Origin: Aneurinibacillus thermoaerophilus
GTDB lineage: Bacteria; Bacillota; Bacilli; Aneurinibacillales; Aneurinibacillaceae
Length of the DNA: 64,000 nucleotides
Assembly (NCBI RefSeq): GCF_900099925.1
Contig: NZ_FNDE01000002.1
Location: 164,499-228,498 of the forward strand
Direction: 5' to 3'
The notes beneath the pieces are model-generated. The model did not search any database. It was not told where the DNA came from and worked only from the letters and a program-made list of their open reading frames with translations. The position numbers were made by a program, and so were the translations under genes. Below, piece after piece: positions 45,787 through 54,463 of the stretch (position 1 is the first letter of the stretch; each line of letters opens with the position of its first letter).

Positions 45787-46287
45787 ATGAACGAATCGCT
45801 GACACACTTTAATGATCAGCAGCGGGCTCGCATGGTAGATATTACGGGAAAACAAGTGACAGAGAGAACGGCGGTTGTTCGCAGTCAGGTGACAATGAAG
45901 CCGGAGACGCTGTCCCGTGTCAAGGAAGGCCGTATTGGCAAGGGGGACGTACTGGCAGTGGCACAGGTCGCCGGAATTATGGCGGCTAAGAAAACGTCAG
46001 ATGTGATTCCAATGTGCCATCCGCTCGCGCTAACGGGTGTGGATATCCGTTTTTCTGATAATGGGAAAGATACGCTTTACATTGAGGTAACGGTTAAGAC
46101 GACAGGTAAGACCGGCGTGGAAATGGAGGCGCTGACCGCCGCTTCAGTGGCCGGTTTGACCATCTATGATATGTGTAAGGCGATGGATAAAGAAATGATT
46201 CTTGGCCCGACATACCTAGTCTCAAAAACAGGCGGCAAGAGCGGCGATTTCTTGAGCAACGTCAGAGTCGCTCTCGCGTTTGAATAG
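45787..46287 (+). CDS. moaC: Cyclic pyranopterin monophosphate synthase
   Basis: 166 residues. Second enzyme of molybdopterin synthesis. [47 protein letters not shown] and [22 protein letters not shown] contain the conserved active-site residues (Lys, His, Asp). Starts 5 bases after moaA, its ribosome site AGGAGGTTGAGG overlapping the moaA stop, so the two are translated together. A 14-codon ORF (MNGAKGKTYK...) with a good ribosome site follows at 46311-46355 and may be a peptide or nothing. Confidence 0.95.
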   Translation: MNESLTHFNDQQRARMVDITGKQVTERTAVVRSQVTMKPETLSRVKEGRIGKGDVLAVAQVAGIMAAKKTSDVIPMCHPLALTGVDIRFSDNGKDTLYIEVTVKTTGKTGVEMEALTAASVAGLTIYDMCKAMDKEMILGPTYLVSKTGGKSGDFLSNVRVALAFE

Positions 46288-46363
46288 AAGGTACCAGGGG
46301 GATCAAATCATATGAATGGAGCCAAAGGCAAGACCTATAAACAGGATGGTGTATAGCATCCCG

Positions 46364-46399
46364 TGCGTCTTTTCCAGTTAAGGAAAGGCGCTTTTTTTG
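46364..46399 (+). terminator. Terminator after moaC
   Basis: GCGTCTTTTCC, loop, GGAAAGGCGC and seven T. Confidence 0.8.
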
Positions 46400-46417
46400 T
46401 CTTGAGATACCATCCGA

Positions 46418-46433
46418 AAATCATATATGATTT
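46418..46433. promoter_or_regulatory. Operator palindrome O1 of the GntR regulator
   Basis: Perfect 16-base palindrome AAATCATATATGATTT, 50 bases before the regulator start. Identical to O2, whose centre is 33 bases away (about three helical turns). Confidence 0.7.
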
Positions 46434-46450
46434 TTTTAGAAAATATATTG

Positions 46451-46466
46451 AAATCATATATGATTT
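46451..46466. promoter_or_regulatory. Operator palindrome O2 of the GntR regulator
   Basis: Second exact copy of AAATCATATATGATTT, ending 16 bases before the regulator start. A third partial copy (GTATATGAT) overlaps the start region. Confidence 0.7.
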
Positions 46467-46482
46467 TGTATATGATAAAAAC

Positions 46483-47163
46483 ATGAAGAAAAACATAATG
46501 AGCAAAACGCACTATGCTTACAACTTCATGCGTACCGGTATTCTTAACGGCACGTTCGGGCCGGGCCAACGAATAGTCATTGATCAAATTGCGAAGGAGC
46601 TGGGGTTAAGTATCATTCCGGTAAGGGAGGCGATTCGACAGTTAGAGTCTGAAGGGCTTATTCAATATAAACCTTACAGTGGTGCCATCGTTAGCACGAT
46701 CAATGAAACCGAATACGTGGATACACTTTCCGTATTGGCTATTCTGGAAGGATACGCAACCGCGCTGAGCGCAGCGCACATTACACCTGATGAAATCAGC
46801 GAGCTTGAGCGGCTGAATGAACAGATGAAAGAGGCGTTGCTTGCGTTCGAGTTTGAAGCATTCGGTGAGCTAAACCGTGAATTCCATTGCGTCATTTACA
46901 GGAAATGCGACAACCAGTACCTAAAAGAGGAAATAAAGAAGGTAATGGGCAAAATGGATACGCTCCGCCGTTCTGCTTTTACGTTCGTGCCACAACGCGC
47001 GCACAATTCGGTAGAAGAACACGCGCGCATCATTCAGATGCTGAAAGAGGGTGCCCTGTTCGAAGATATCGAAAAAATGGCAAGGCAGCATAAGTTGAAC
47101 ACTGCCAGCGCCTTAAGAAATCGGAAAGCTTCACTGTTTGCCACCAAAAAGAATCCATTTTGA
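46483..47163 (+). CDS. GntR-family (FadR/FCD type) transcriptional regulator
   Basis: 226 residues. N-terminal winged helix-turn-helix (AYNFMRTGILNGTFGPGQRI, AKELGLSIIPVREAIRQLESEGLI) and a C-terminal all-helical FCD domain whose Asp/His residues (for example NREFHCVIY) bind metal and a carboxylate ligand. Likely represses itself and the adjoining 4-hydroxyphenylacetate genes through the palindromes before both. The ATG at 46483 or the ATG at 46498 may be used; neither has a strong ribosome site. The frame upstream to 46363 crosses the operators and is not used. Confidence 0.88.
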   Translation: MKKNIMSKTHYAYNFMRTGILNGTFGPGQRIVIDQIAKELGLSIIPVREAIRQLESEGLIQYKPYSGAIVSTINETEYVDTLSVLAILEGYATALSAAHITPDEISELERLNEQMKEALLAFEFEAFGELNREFHCVIYRKCDNQYLKEEIKKVMGKMDTLRRSAFTFVPQRAHNSVEEHARIIQMLKEGALFEDIEKMARQHKLNTASALRNRKASLFATKKNPF

Positions 47164-47222
47164 TTCATTTTTAAGGCAAGTAATTTTTTTTATGATAAAT
47201 TTTCGCAAAACATATTATTTTC

Positions 47223-47238
47223 AAATAATATATTATTT
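47223..47238. promoter_or_regulatory. Operator palindrome O3 before the catabolic operon
   Basis: AAATAATATATTATTT, the same AAATnATATATnATTT pattern as O1 and O2, ending 12 bases before the first catabolic gene and partly repeated at 47208-47218 (ACATATTATTT). Binding here would block transcription or translation initiation. Confidence 0.65.
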
Positions 47239-47250
47239 CTTAAGGAGGCT

Positions 47251-48183
47251 ATGGAAAAGATGTATCAAGAGGCAAAACGACGTCTGCGTGGCTCTATCGC
47301 ACCGATTGTCACTCCTTTTGACGAACAAATGAATGTGGATGTTCAGGCGCTAAAAGGTTTGATTGAATGGCATATCGCAAGCGGCACACATGGTATCTCC
47401 GTAACGGGCACTACCGGTGAGCCAAGCTCGTTGACGATTGAGGAGCGGGAACTGGTGATGGAAACTGCCATCAAAACGGCAGCTGGTCGCGTTCCGGTCG
47501 TGCCTGGCACAGGTTCCACCAACCATGCGGAAGCACTGCATCTTACAAAGCGTGCGCAGGAAATGGGGGCCGATGCGGCGATGGTAATTGTTCCATACTA
47601 TAATCGGCCGAACCAACAGGCGCTGTACAACCATTTTAAGACGATCGCCGATTCGGTAGACATCCCGATTATCATTTACAACATTCCGGGACGTACGGCG
47701 GTCAATCTTGAAGTAAAAACGTTGGCGCGTCTTGCTGAAGATTGCCGAAATATCATTGGTGTAAAAGAATCAAACAAAGATTTTGAGCATGTGAACAGGG
47801 TATTGTTGAATTGTGGCCGCGATTTCCTGTTGTATTCCGGAATTGAGCTGCTTTGCTATCCGATGCTTGCCATTGGCGGAGCTGGACACGTGAGCGCTAC
47901 CGCCAACGTGATGCCGAAAGAGGTAGCCGATCTTTACAACCTATGGATGGCCGGTGAAGTGGAAGCGGCTATCGACCTTCATTATAAAATGATGCCGCTT
48001 AATGATGTACTGTTCAAAGATACGAACCCAGGCCCCTTGAAAACCGCGCTCGGCATGATGGGCAAAATGAATCCGGCGCTCCGCCTGCCCATGGGACCGC
48101 CTTCTGTAGAATTGCAGCAAGAAATCAGGCAGACGCTTATTAGTTACGGACTCTTGGATGAGAAAGTAGGAATGAAAGAATGA
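47251..48183 (+). CDS. DapA-family class I aldolase
   Basis: 310 residues, dihydrodipicolinate synthase/N-acetylneuraminate lyase fold. GSIAPIVTPF, GTTGEPSSLT, IIYNIPGRT with the catalytic Tyr, and GVKESN with the Schiff-base Lys are all intact. Placed first in a homoprotocatechuate gene set that lacks a visible HpaI, it probably cleaves or handles the pyruvate-containing intermediate 2,4-dihydroxyhept-2-enedioate. Genuine DapA function is less likely given context. AAGGAGG is only 2 bases before the ATG, so the ATG at 47260 is an alternative. Its TGA overlaps the next ATG (ATGA). Confidence 0.85.
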   Translation: MEKMYQEAKRRLRGSIAPIVTPFDEQMNVDVQALKGLIEWHIASGTHGISVTGTTGEPSSLTIEERELVMETAIKTAAGRVPVVPGTGSTNHAEALHLTKRAQEMGADAAMVIVPYYNRPNQQALYNHFKTIADSVDIPIIIYNIPGRTAVNLEVKTLARLAEDCRNIIGVKESNKDFEHVNRVLLNCGRDFLLYSGIELLCYPMLAIGGAGHVSATANVMPKEVADLYNLWMAGEVEAAIDLHYKMMPLNDVLFKDTNPGPLKTALGMMGKMNPALRLPMGPPSVELQQEIRQTLISYGLLDEKVGMKE

Positions 48184-48971
48184 AACATGCACGATTTTTC
48201 CATGAAGGTCGCATTGTGAGAGGGATTGTGGATGGAGAGGTGATTATTGATCAAGCAGGAAAAGAATATTCGATGGAAAGTGTTCAATTCTGGTTGCCGC
48301 CGCTTACCCCCAACCATATGATTGGTCTCGCGCTTAACTATGCGGATCATGCCGAAGAACTTGGCTTGGAGAAGCCAGCGGAGCCGGTGTTGTTTATCAA
48401 ACCGAACAGTTCCCTGGTTGGTCACAAGGCTCCGGTATACTATCCGAACGGAGCTACATATATGCATTATGAGAATGAACTGGCCGTTGTTATCGGCAGA
48501 GGTGGAAGAAATATCAAGCATGCCTATGCGTATGATCATGTAAGCGGTTATACAATTATTAACGATGTGACCGTTCGGGATTTTGTCAACAATTTCTACC
48601 GTCCACCGGTTCGGGCGAAAGGGCACGATACGTTTGGGCCGATGGGACCGTATTTCGTGGAGAAGGAAAATGTGCCGGATGTGGAAAACTTGGAACTTCG
48701 CACGTATGTGAACGGCGAGCTCCGCCAACGCGGTAATACAAAAGATTTAATGTACTCGATTCCAGATATTATTGAGTTCGTCAGTTCTTTTATGACGTTG
48801 GAGCCGGGTGATGTACTGCTGACAGGAACTCCGAAAGGCATCTCCCATGTGAGTCCGGGAGATACGATGCGCCTCGAAATTGACGGGTTGGGTTCGCTGG
48901 AAAATCCTGTGTTGGACGGGAGGACGAAGGTTTCGACCGGGGGTGAGACTTGTGAGCAAGTACAACGTTGA
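48180..48971 (+). CDS. hpaG: Fumarylacetoacetate hydrolase-family protein, HpaG-like
   Basis: 263 residues. FAH fold with the metal motif MHYENELAVVIG (ExE) and TIINDVTVRD (Asp), LLTGTPKGI and HVSPGDTM. In the homoprotocatechuate meta-pathway such enzymes decarboxylate and isomerise 5-oxopent-3-ene-1,2,5-tricarboxylate (OPET). Escherichia coli HpaG is a double-length fusion; this is a single-domain form. The last 20 bases overlap hpaE, and the start overlaps the aldolase stop, showing tight coupling. Confidence 0.82.
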   Translation: MKHARFFHEGRIVRGIVDGEVIIDQAGKEYSMESVQFWLPPLTPNHMIGLALNYADHAEELGLEKPAEPVLFIKPNSSLVGHKAPVYYPNGATYMHYENELAVVIGRGGRNIKHAYAYDHVSGYTIINDVTVRDFVNNFYRPPVRAKGHDTFGPMGPYFVEKENVPDVENLELRTYVNGELRQRGNTKDLMYSIPDIIEFVSSFMTLEPGDVLLTGTPKGISHVSPGDTMRLEIDGLGSLENPVLDGRTKVSTGGETCEQVQR

Positions 48972-50466
48972 ACGGGTACCGCACTATATTGGCGGAAAAT
49001 TCGTTGAGGGAACGTCCGGCAAATTGTTTCAAAACATGAATCCAGCTACAAATGAAACGCTAAATGAAGTAGCCGAAGGGGAAGCGGAAGACATTCATCT
49101 CGCGGTGCAGGCGGCACGCCAGGCATTCGACGAAGGGCCATGGCGCACAATGGGTGTAGCGAAGCGGTTGGAATATATTGTACGTATTGCAGATTTGATT
49201 GAAGCAAACGCGGAAGAATTGTCCTATCTTGAATCGCTCGATACGGGGCTTCCCATTAGCCAGACGAAGAAGCAGGCGGCGCGTGCCGCGGAAAATTTTC
49301 GCTTCTATGCCGAGATGGTGAAAAGCCGCATGGTAGGCGAAGCGTATCAAGTCGACAGTTCGTTTATCAACTATACGATTCATAAGCCGGTGGGTGTAGC
49401 CGGACTGATTACGCCGTGGAATGCGCCGTTCATGCTGGCGACATGGAAAGTGGCTCCGGCACTTGCTACAGGCAATACTTGCGTGCTTAAGCCAGCCGAG
49501 TGGTCACCACTGACGGCGAATAAGCTTGCTCAGATCGTCCACGAAGCGGGCCTACCGCCGGGTGTATTTAATGTTGTGCATGGGTTCGGGGAAACCGCGG
49601 GCGCCGCGCTCGTTGCGCATCCTGATGTTCAGCTTATTTCTTTTACCGGTGAGACGAAAACCGGATCTGAAATTATTAAAAATGGCGCGGATACGCTCAA
49701 ACGTTGCTCGATGGAGTTAGGCGGAAAATCGCCTGCGATCGTGTTTGCAGATGCGGATTTGGAGCGAGCGTTAGATGCGGTTGTTTGGGGAATCTATTCC
49801 TTTAACGGTGAGCGTTGTACCGCAAATTCCCGCTTGTTTGTGCAGGAGAAAATTTATGACCAATTCGTCGATGCGCTAAAGGAAAGGGTGGCCAACATTA
49901 TAGTGGGTGATCCGATGGATCCGGCAACTGAGGTTGGGCCGCTCATTCATCGCAAACACTGGGAACATGTAACTAGCTACATTGCCCTTGCCCAGGCGGA
50001 AGGCGCTGAGGTTATAAGTGGTATCGTTCCAGCTGAATGTTCGACAGGAAACTATATAGCGCCCACGTTGCTTCTTAATTGTACGAATCGTATGCGCGTC
50101 GTCCAAGAGGAGATTTTTGGGCCGGTTTTGGCAGTGATTCCGTTTAAAGAAGAAACGGAAGTACTACAGATGGCGAACGATGTAAAATATGGTCTTGCCG
50201 CGTATGTTTGGACGAACGACATGAAACGAGGGCATCGCCTGGCTCAGGGAATAGAGAGTGGCATGGTATGGATAAATTCGCAGAATGTGAGAGATTTGCG
50301 GATTCCGTTCGGTGGCGCCAAGGCGAGCGGTATTGGCCGGGAAGGTGGTCATTATAGCTTTGAATTTTACACGGAGACCCAGGTGATTCATGTAGCAATA
50401 GGTGAGCATCCGATTCCACAGTTCGGTAAAAAGAAGGAAGAACGGACGGGAATAGTCGCTAAGTGA
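48952..50466 (+). CDS. hpaE: 5-carboxymethyl-2-hydroxymuconate semialdehyde dehydrogenase
   Basis: 504 residues, NAD-dependent aldehyde dehydrogenase. GLITPWNAPFMLATWKVAPALA, SFTGETKTGSEI, catalytic Glu in MELGGKSPAIVFADAD and catalytic Cys in FNGERCTANSRLF. The neighbours (hpaB, hpaD, hpaG-like) specify the HpaE role: oxidation of the ring-cleavage semialdehyde. GTG at 48952 is used, with GGGGGTGAG upstream; longer frames lie in the preceding gene. Confidence 0.9.
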   Translation: MSKYNVERVPHYIGGKFVEGTSGKLFQNMNPATNETLNEVAEGEAEDIHLAVQAARQAFDEGPWRTMGVAKRLEYIVRIADLIEANAEELSYLESLDTGLPISQTKKQAARAAENFRFYAEMVKSRMVGEAYQVDSSFINYTIHKPVGVAGLITPWNAPFMLATWKVAPALATGNTCVLKPAEWSPLTANKLAQIVHEAGLPPGVFNVVHGFGETAGAALVAHPDVQLISFTGETKTGSEIIKNGADTLKRCSMELGGKSPAIVFADADLERALDAVVWGIYSFNGERCTANSRLFVQEKIYDQFVDALKERVANIIVGDPMDPATEVGPLIHRKHWEHVTSYIALAQAEGAEVISGIVPAECSTGNYIAPTLLLNCTNRMRVVQEEIFGPVLAVIPFKEETEVLQMANDVKYGLAAYVWTNDMKRGHRLAQGIESGMVWINSQNVRDLRIPFGGAKASGIGREGGHYSFEFYTETQVIHVAIGEHPIPQFGKKKEERTGIVAK

Positions 50467-50588
50467 TAAACGGAAGGATAGGGGATAGAGATGGTGCGGA
50501 GCTATATGCCTTAGACTTGATAGATAAGCATCTTATCCCCTTATCACGATACTCATGTATATAAATTTAAAAGCGGGGAGGATGAGTC

Positions 50589-52064
50589 ATGCCGGCACGC
50601 ACAGGCAAGCAGTATTTGGAGGCGCTGGAGGCGGCGAAAAACAACATATGGATTCATGGACAAAAAGTAGAAAAAATAACGGAGCATCCAGCCTTTCGCA
50701 ATATCGTTCAAAGCATGGTAAATCTGTATGATCTTCAGCATGAAAAAGCAGATAAAATGCTTTACACATCTCCTACGACGGGAGACAAAGTCGGCCTGTC
50801 GTTCATCGAGCCGAAAACGAAAGAAGATTTAATGGCACGCCGCGAAATGATTACGGAGTGGGCGCATTATTCGGGTGGAATGATGGGGCGTTCCCCTGAT
50901 TATTTGAATACAAGCATTATGGCGTTCGGTACGGCGTCGTCTTTTTTCGCGCAGGCCGATCCTCGCTTCGGCGAAAACGCGCGCAGCTATTACGAATATT
51001 GTCGGGAGAACGATATTAGTCTTACCCATACATTGATCCATCCGCAGGCTAATCGCTCCAAAATCCAGTCCGAGCAAAAAGATCCATATTTATCAGCCCG
51101 TATTACGGAGAAAAACGCGGATGGTATCGTAATTAATGGTTGCCGTCTACTCGCTACGCTGGGCGGGGTCACGGACGAAATTGTTGTGTTTCCGTCCACG
51201 CTTAATAAAGGCAGTTCCAAAGATGATCCGTACGCGTTCGCGTTTGCGATTCCGAACAATACGCCGGGGCTGAAATTTATTTGCCGTGAGTCCTTTGACT
51301 ATGGGAGAAATCAATGGGATCATCCTCTAGGCGCCCGCTTTGACGAGAGTGATGCAATTGTAGTGTTTGAGAATGTATTGGTACCTTGGAACCGCGTATT
51401 TGTTTGTGAAAGTACGGATATTTGCAACCGAACGTATGTGGAGACGAATGCCGTCGTTCATATGACTCACCAGGTCGTGGCGAAAAACACAGCCAAGACA
51501 GAATTTGTTCTTGGCGTTGTGCTGAGCATTATTGATGCCATCGGTATCGAACAATTTCAGCATGTCAAGGAAAAAGCGGCCGAAATCATGATTGTGCTTG
51601 AAACGATGCGTTCTCACCTGTACCGCGCAGAACAAAACGCCGCTATCGACAAGTACGGCAATATGACGCCGGATTTTGCGCCACTTAACGCCGCTCGCAA
51701 CTGGTATCCGAAAATATACCAGCGCATGGTAGAAATTATCCGCATTCTCGGAGCGTCTGGTTTGATGGCTATTCCGACAGAAGCAGACTTTAACAGCGAG
51801 GAAATTGGCCATCTTGTGCACCGTTACACCCAGGGAGCCAACATTGACGGTTATGAACGCGTTCAACTGTTCCGCCTTGCTTGGGATATTTCCATGAGCG
51901 CGTTCGGCTCGCGCCAGGCGTTGTACGAATATTATTTCTTCGGCGATCCGGTTCGCATGTCGAATGTGTACTATGACATATACAACAAAGAGCCTTATAA
52001 AGCAATGGTCAAAGAGTTTCTCAACCGGGTGAAAAAATCGACTCGAAATTATACTAAAGTGTAA
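50589..52064 (+). CDS. hpaB: 4-hydroxyphenylacetate 3-monooxygenase, oxygenase component
   Basis: 491 residues. FADH2-dependent hydroxylase of the HpaB/PheA family; makes 3,4-dihydroxyphenylacetate. MPARTGKQYLEALEAAKNNIWIHG, SLTHTLIHPQANRS and the C-terminal FGSRQALYEYYFFGDP are characteristic. It needs a separate flavin reductase (HpaC); none of the classical type is in the window. GGGGAGGATG precedes the ATG. A gap of 122 bases separates it from hpaE. Confidence 0.92.
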   Translation: MPARTGKQYLEALEAAKNNIWIHGQKVEKITEHPAFRNIVQSMVNLYDLQHEKADKMLYTSPTTGDKVGLSFIEPKTKEDLMARREMITEWAHYSGGMMGRSPDYLNTSIMAFGTASSFFAQADPRFGENARSYYEYCRENDISLTHTLIHPQANRSKIQSEQKDPYLSARITEKNADGIVINGCRLLATLGGVTDEIVVFPSTLNKGSSKDDPYAFAFAIPNNTPGLKFICRESFDYGRNQWDHPLGARFDESDAIVVFENVLVPWNRVFVCESTDICNRTYVETNAVVHMTHQVVAKNTAKTEFVLGVVLSIIDAIGIEQFQHVKEKAAEIMIVLETMRSHLYRAEQNAAIDKYGNMTPDFAPLNAARNWYPKIYQRMVEIIRILGASGLMAIPTEADFNSEEIGHLVHRYTQGANIDGYERVQLFRLAWDISMSAFGSRQALYEYYFFGDPVRMSNVYYDIYNKEPYKAMVKEFLNRVKKSTRNYTKV

Positions 52065-52080
52065 AATGTAAGCGTTTTAT

Positions 52081-52119
52081 AGGGCTGGTGAAAAGCTGAT
52101 TCGTCTTTTCGCTAGTCCT
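52081..52119 (+). terminator. Intercistronic hairpin between hpaB and hpaD
   Basis: AGGGCTGGTGAAAAG pairs with CTTTTCGCTAGTCCT (15 pairs, three of them G-U) around a 9-base loop. Followed by CTTTAAAAAA, so it is more likely an mRNA-processing or stability element, or a partial terminator, than a full stop. Confidence 0.6.
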
Positions 52120-52143
52120 CTTTAAAAAAGGAGGAATGAAAGC

Positions 52144-53127
52144 GTGATCGGTTTTGACATTATCCGTTTGGCTCACGCCGAATTTAATGTGACGGATTTG
52201 GAGAGAGCGCGCGATTTTTACGTGAATGCACTTGGGTTTATCGAAACGGAAGCGGATAGTAACCATATTTATTTGCGGGCGATTGAAGATGGAAATCACC
52301 ATTGCCTAGTGCTAACAAAAGCCGATACGCCAAGTTTGAATCATATCGCTTATCGCGTTGGTTCCGAAGAGGAGCTTTACAAACTGGAAGCATTTTTTCA
52401 GGCTCAAAATTTGCCGATGCGCTGGGTGGAAAAAGACGAAGAACGTGGGCAAGGGCGCGCTCTTCGTATCCAGGACCCTGCAGGGTTTCCAGTGGAATTT
52501 TTCTTTGAGATGGAAAAAGCGGAGCGCATGCTGCAAAAATTTAATCAACATACAGGCGCTAAAATTAAGAGAATTGATCACGCTAATTGTTTGGTGACAG
52601 ATATTTATTGCATTCATAAGTGGTATATGGAAGAATTAGGGTTTAAATGTTCCGAGTACACGGTGGTGGGCTCAGCTGAAAACGAAAGGCTTTGGGCCTC
52701 TTGGCTTCACCGGAAGCCGAGCGTACATGATTTGGCGCTGGTTAACGAACGCGGGCCGCGCCTACACCATATTGGTTTCTGGGTGGATGACGCCAAAACG
52801 ATCCTGGACGCTTGCGATTATCTGGCCGCTTCTGGCTACGCGCTACATATTGAGCGGAGCCCGGGTCGTCATGGTACATCCAATGCATTTTTTGTCTATG
52901 TGCGTGATTGGGACGGACACAGGCTTGAGCTTTATACAGGTGATTATTTTACGAATGATCCGGATTGGGAACCGATCAAATGGCATCTGGAAGATCCGCA
53001 GCGCGCGACATTCTGGGGTACGGAGCCGCCGCAAACGTGGAAAAAAGAAGCGATGCTCGTCCAGAATATCCTGACAGGGGAGTTAGTGGAAGTGAAGGAA
53101 CCGGTATCCAAAAAAGTGACAAAATAA
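52144..53127 (+). CDS. hpaD: 3,4-dihydroxyphenylacetate 2,3-dioxygenase (extradiol)
   Basis: 327 residues, vicinal-oxygen-chelate fold of two repeats, similar to the homoprotocatechuate 2,3-dioxygenases of Brevibacterium and Arthrobacter. Metal ligands are expected at His in RIDHANCLV, His in LHHIGFWV and Glu in HRLELYTGDYF. Cleaves the aromatic ring made by HpaB. GTG start with AAGGAGGAATG upstream. The C-terminal tail (VQNILTGELVEVKEP) closes the active site in this group. Confidence 0.92.
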   Translation: MIGFDIIRLAHAEFNVTDLERARDFYVNALGFIETEADSNHIYLRAIEDGNHHCLVLTKADTPSLNHIAYRVGSEEELYKLEAFFQAQNLPMRWVEKDEERGQGRALRIQDPAGFPVEFFFEMEKAERMLQKFNQHTGAKIKRIDHANCLVTDIYCIHKWYMEELGFKCSEYTVVGSAENERLWASWLHRKPSVHDLALVNERGPRLHHIGFWVDDAKTILDACDYLAASGYALHIERSPGRHGTSNAFFVYVRDWDGHRLELYTGDYFTNDPDWEPIKWHLEDPQRATFWGTEPPQTWKKEAMLVQNILTGELVEVKEPVSKKVTK

Positions 53128-53160
53128 TAGAAATAATAAACGAAGAGGGGAGCTTTTGCC

Positions 53161-54351
53161 GTGAAGAGGTTATTTGTTCTTATATTGAGTCTGATATTCG
53201 CATTTTCTATTGTGGGATGCGCGGGCAAAAGCAGCGAAACGAACGCCGACCAAAACAAAAAGGCGTCGGAAAACAGTGAGCCGATTAAGATCGGCGGCGT
53301 ATTCTCGGCATCCGGAAGCGCGGCTTCTCTTGGCAAACCGGAGATGGATACGCTGAAAATGATGGCGGATAAAGTGAATGCGGAAGGTGGCATTAATGGG
53401 CGGAAAATCGAAGTGGTCGCCTATGATGACAAGTCTGACCAGAACGAAGCGGTCATAGCGATTAAGAAGCTGATTGAACAGGATAAAGTGGTAGCCGTTA
53501 TCGGGGGAACGATATCCGGAAATTCGCTGGCGATGATTCCGCAGGCGGAAAAAGCGAAAATTCCGTTTATCTCGGTCGCGGCCAGCAAAAATATTAATAA
53601 GCCGGTGAAAAAGTATGTGTTTAAAACCGCGCAAGGCGATGATGTTGTCATTCCGCGCGTCGTTGAATACTTAAAATCTCAAAATCTTACAAAAGTGGCG
53701 TGGCTAAGTGTAGATAATCCTTACGGTTCAAGTGGAAAAGAAGAATTTGTGACGTTGGCGAAAGATGCAGGCATTGAAATTGTCAGCTCAGAAGTGTTTG
53801 AAGCTACAGTTAATGATGCGAAGCCGATGCTGACACGTGTAAAGCAAAAAAATCCACAGGCGATTGTGATCTGGGGAACCGCTCAGGAGTCGGCAATAGT
53901 AACAAAAAATGTGCGGGAGCTTGGTATTCAGGTGCCAATTATCGAATCTCACGGTATTGGAAACAAGAAATTTATCGAACTTGCGGGTGAAGCAGCAAAC
54001 GGTGTCATCTTCCCGGCAGGCCGCCTGCTCGTTGTGGATCAGGTTCCAGCCGACAACAAGCAAAAGCCGGTGCTTGAAACGTATATGAAAATATTTCAAG
54101 AAAAATACAACTATGCACCGAGCACATTTGGTGGCCATGCCTGGGATGCGTTTGAAATTTTAATTGCTGCCATTAAAGCGGCAGGAGATGATCCGGAAAA
54201 AATTCGTGCGGCCATTGAAACAGGCACCAAAGATTTTACAGGCATTACCGGGACATTCAATATGTCCGTGGAAGACCATAACGGTTTGCAGTCTGATTCG
54301 CTTGCCATTATTGAAATTAAAGACGGAAAGTGGACGTTAAAAGACAACTAG
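53161..54351 (+). CDS. Branched-chain-type ABC transporter substrate-binding lipoprotein
   Basis: 396 residues. Lipoprotein signal with lipobox (IVGC, Cys20). Periplasmic-binding fold type 1 of the LivJ/LivK (HAAT) group: IKIGGVFSASGSAASLGKPEMDTLKMMADKVNAEGGINGRKIE, and EKIRAAIETGTKDFTGITGTFNMS. GTG start with GAGGGGAGC upstream. Located directly after hpaD, so its ligand may be 4-hydroxyphenylacetate or another aromatic acid rather than an amino acid; this is inferred from position. Confidence 0.88.
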   Translation: MKRLFVLILSLIFAFSIVGCAGKSSETNADQNKKASENSEPIKIGGVFSASGSAASLGKPEMDTLKMMADKVNAEGGINGRKIEVVAYDDKSDQNEAVIAIKKLIEQDKVVAVIGGTISGNSLAMIPQAEKAKIPFISVAASKNINKPVKKYVFKTAQGDDVVIPRVVEYLKSQNLTKVAWLSVDNPYGSSGKEEFVTLAKDAGIEIVSSEVFEATVNDAKPMLTRVKQKNPQAIVIWGTAQESAIVTKNVRELGIQVPIIESHGIGNKKFIELAGEAANGVIFPAGRLLVVDQVPADNKQKPVLETYMKIFQEKYNYAPSTFGGHAWDAFEILIAAIKAAGDDPEKIRAAIETGTKDFTGITGTFNMSVEDHNGLQSDSLAIIEIKDGKWTLKDN

Positions 54352-54463
54352 AAAAGCACAGGAGGCTGATTCGCTCTCTGGCCGTTACGTGGGAGGAACC
54401 AGCCTTTATTTTCATACGGTCGGACGGATAGCGTAAATAAGTAGACAAGGAAGTGAATCATAC

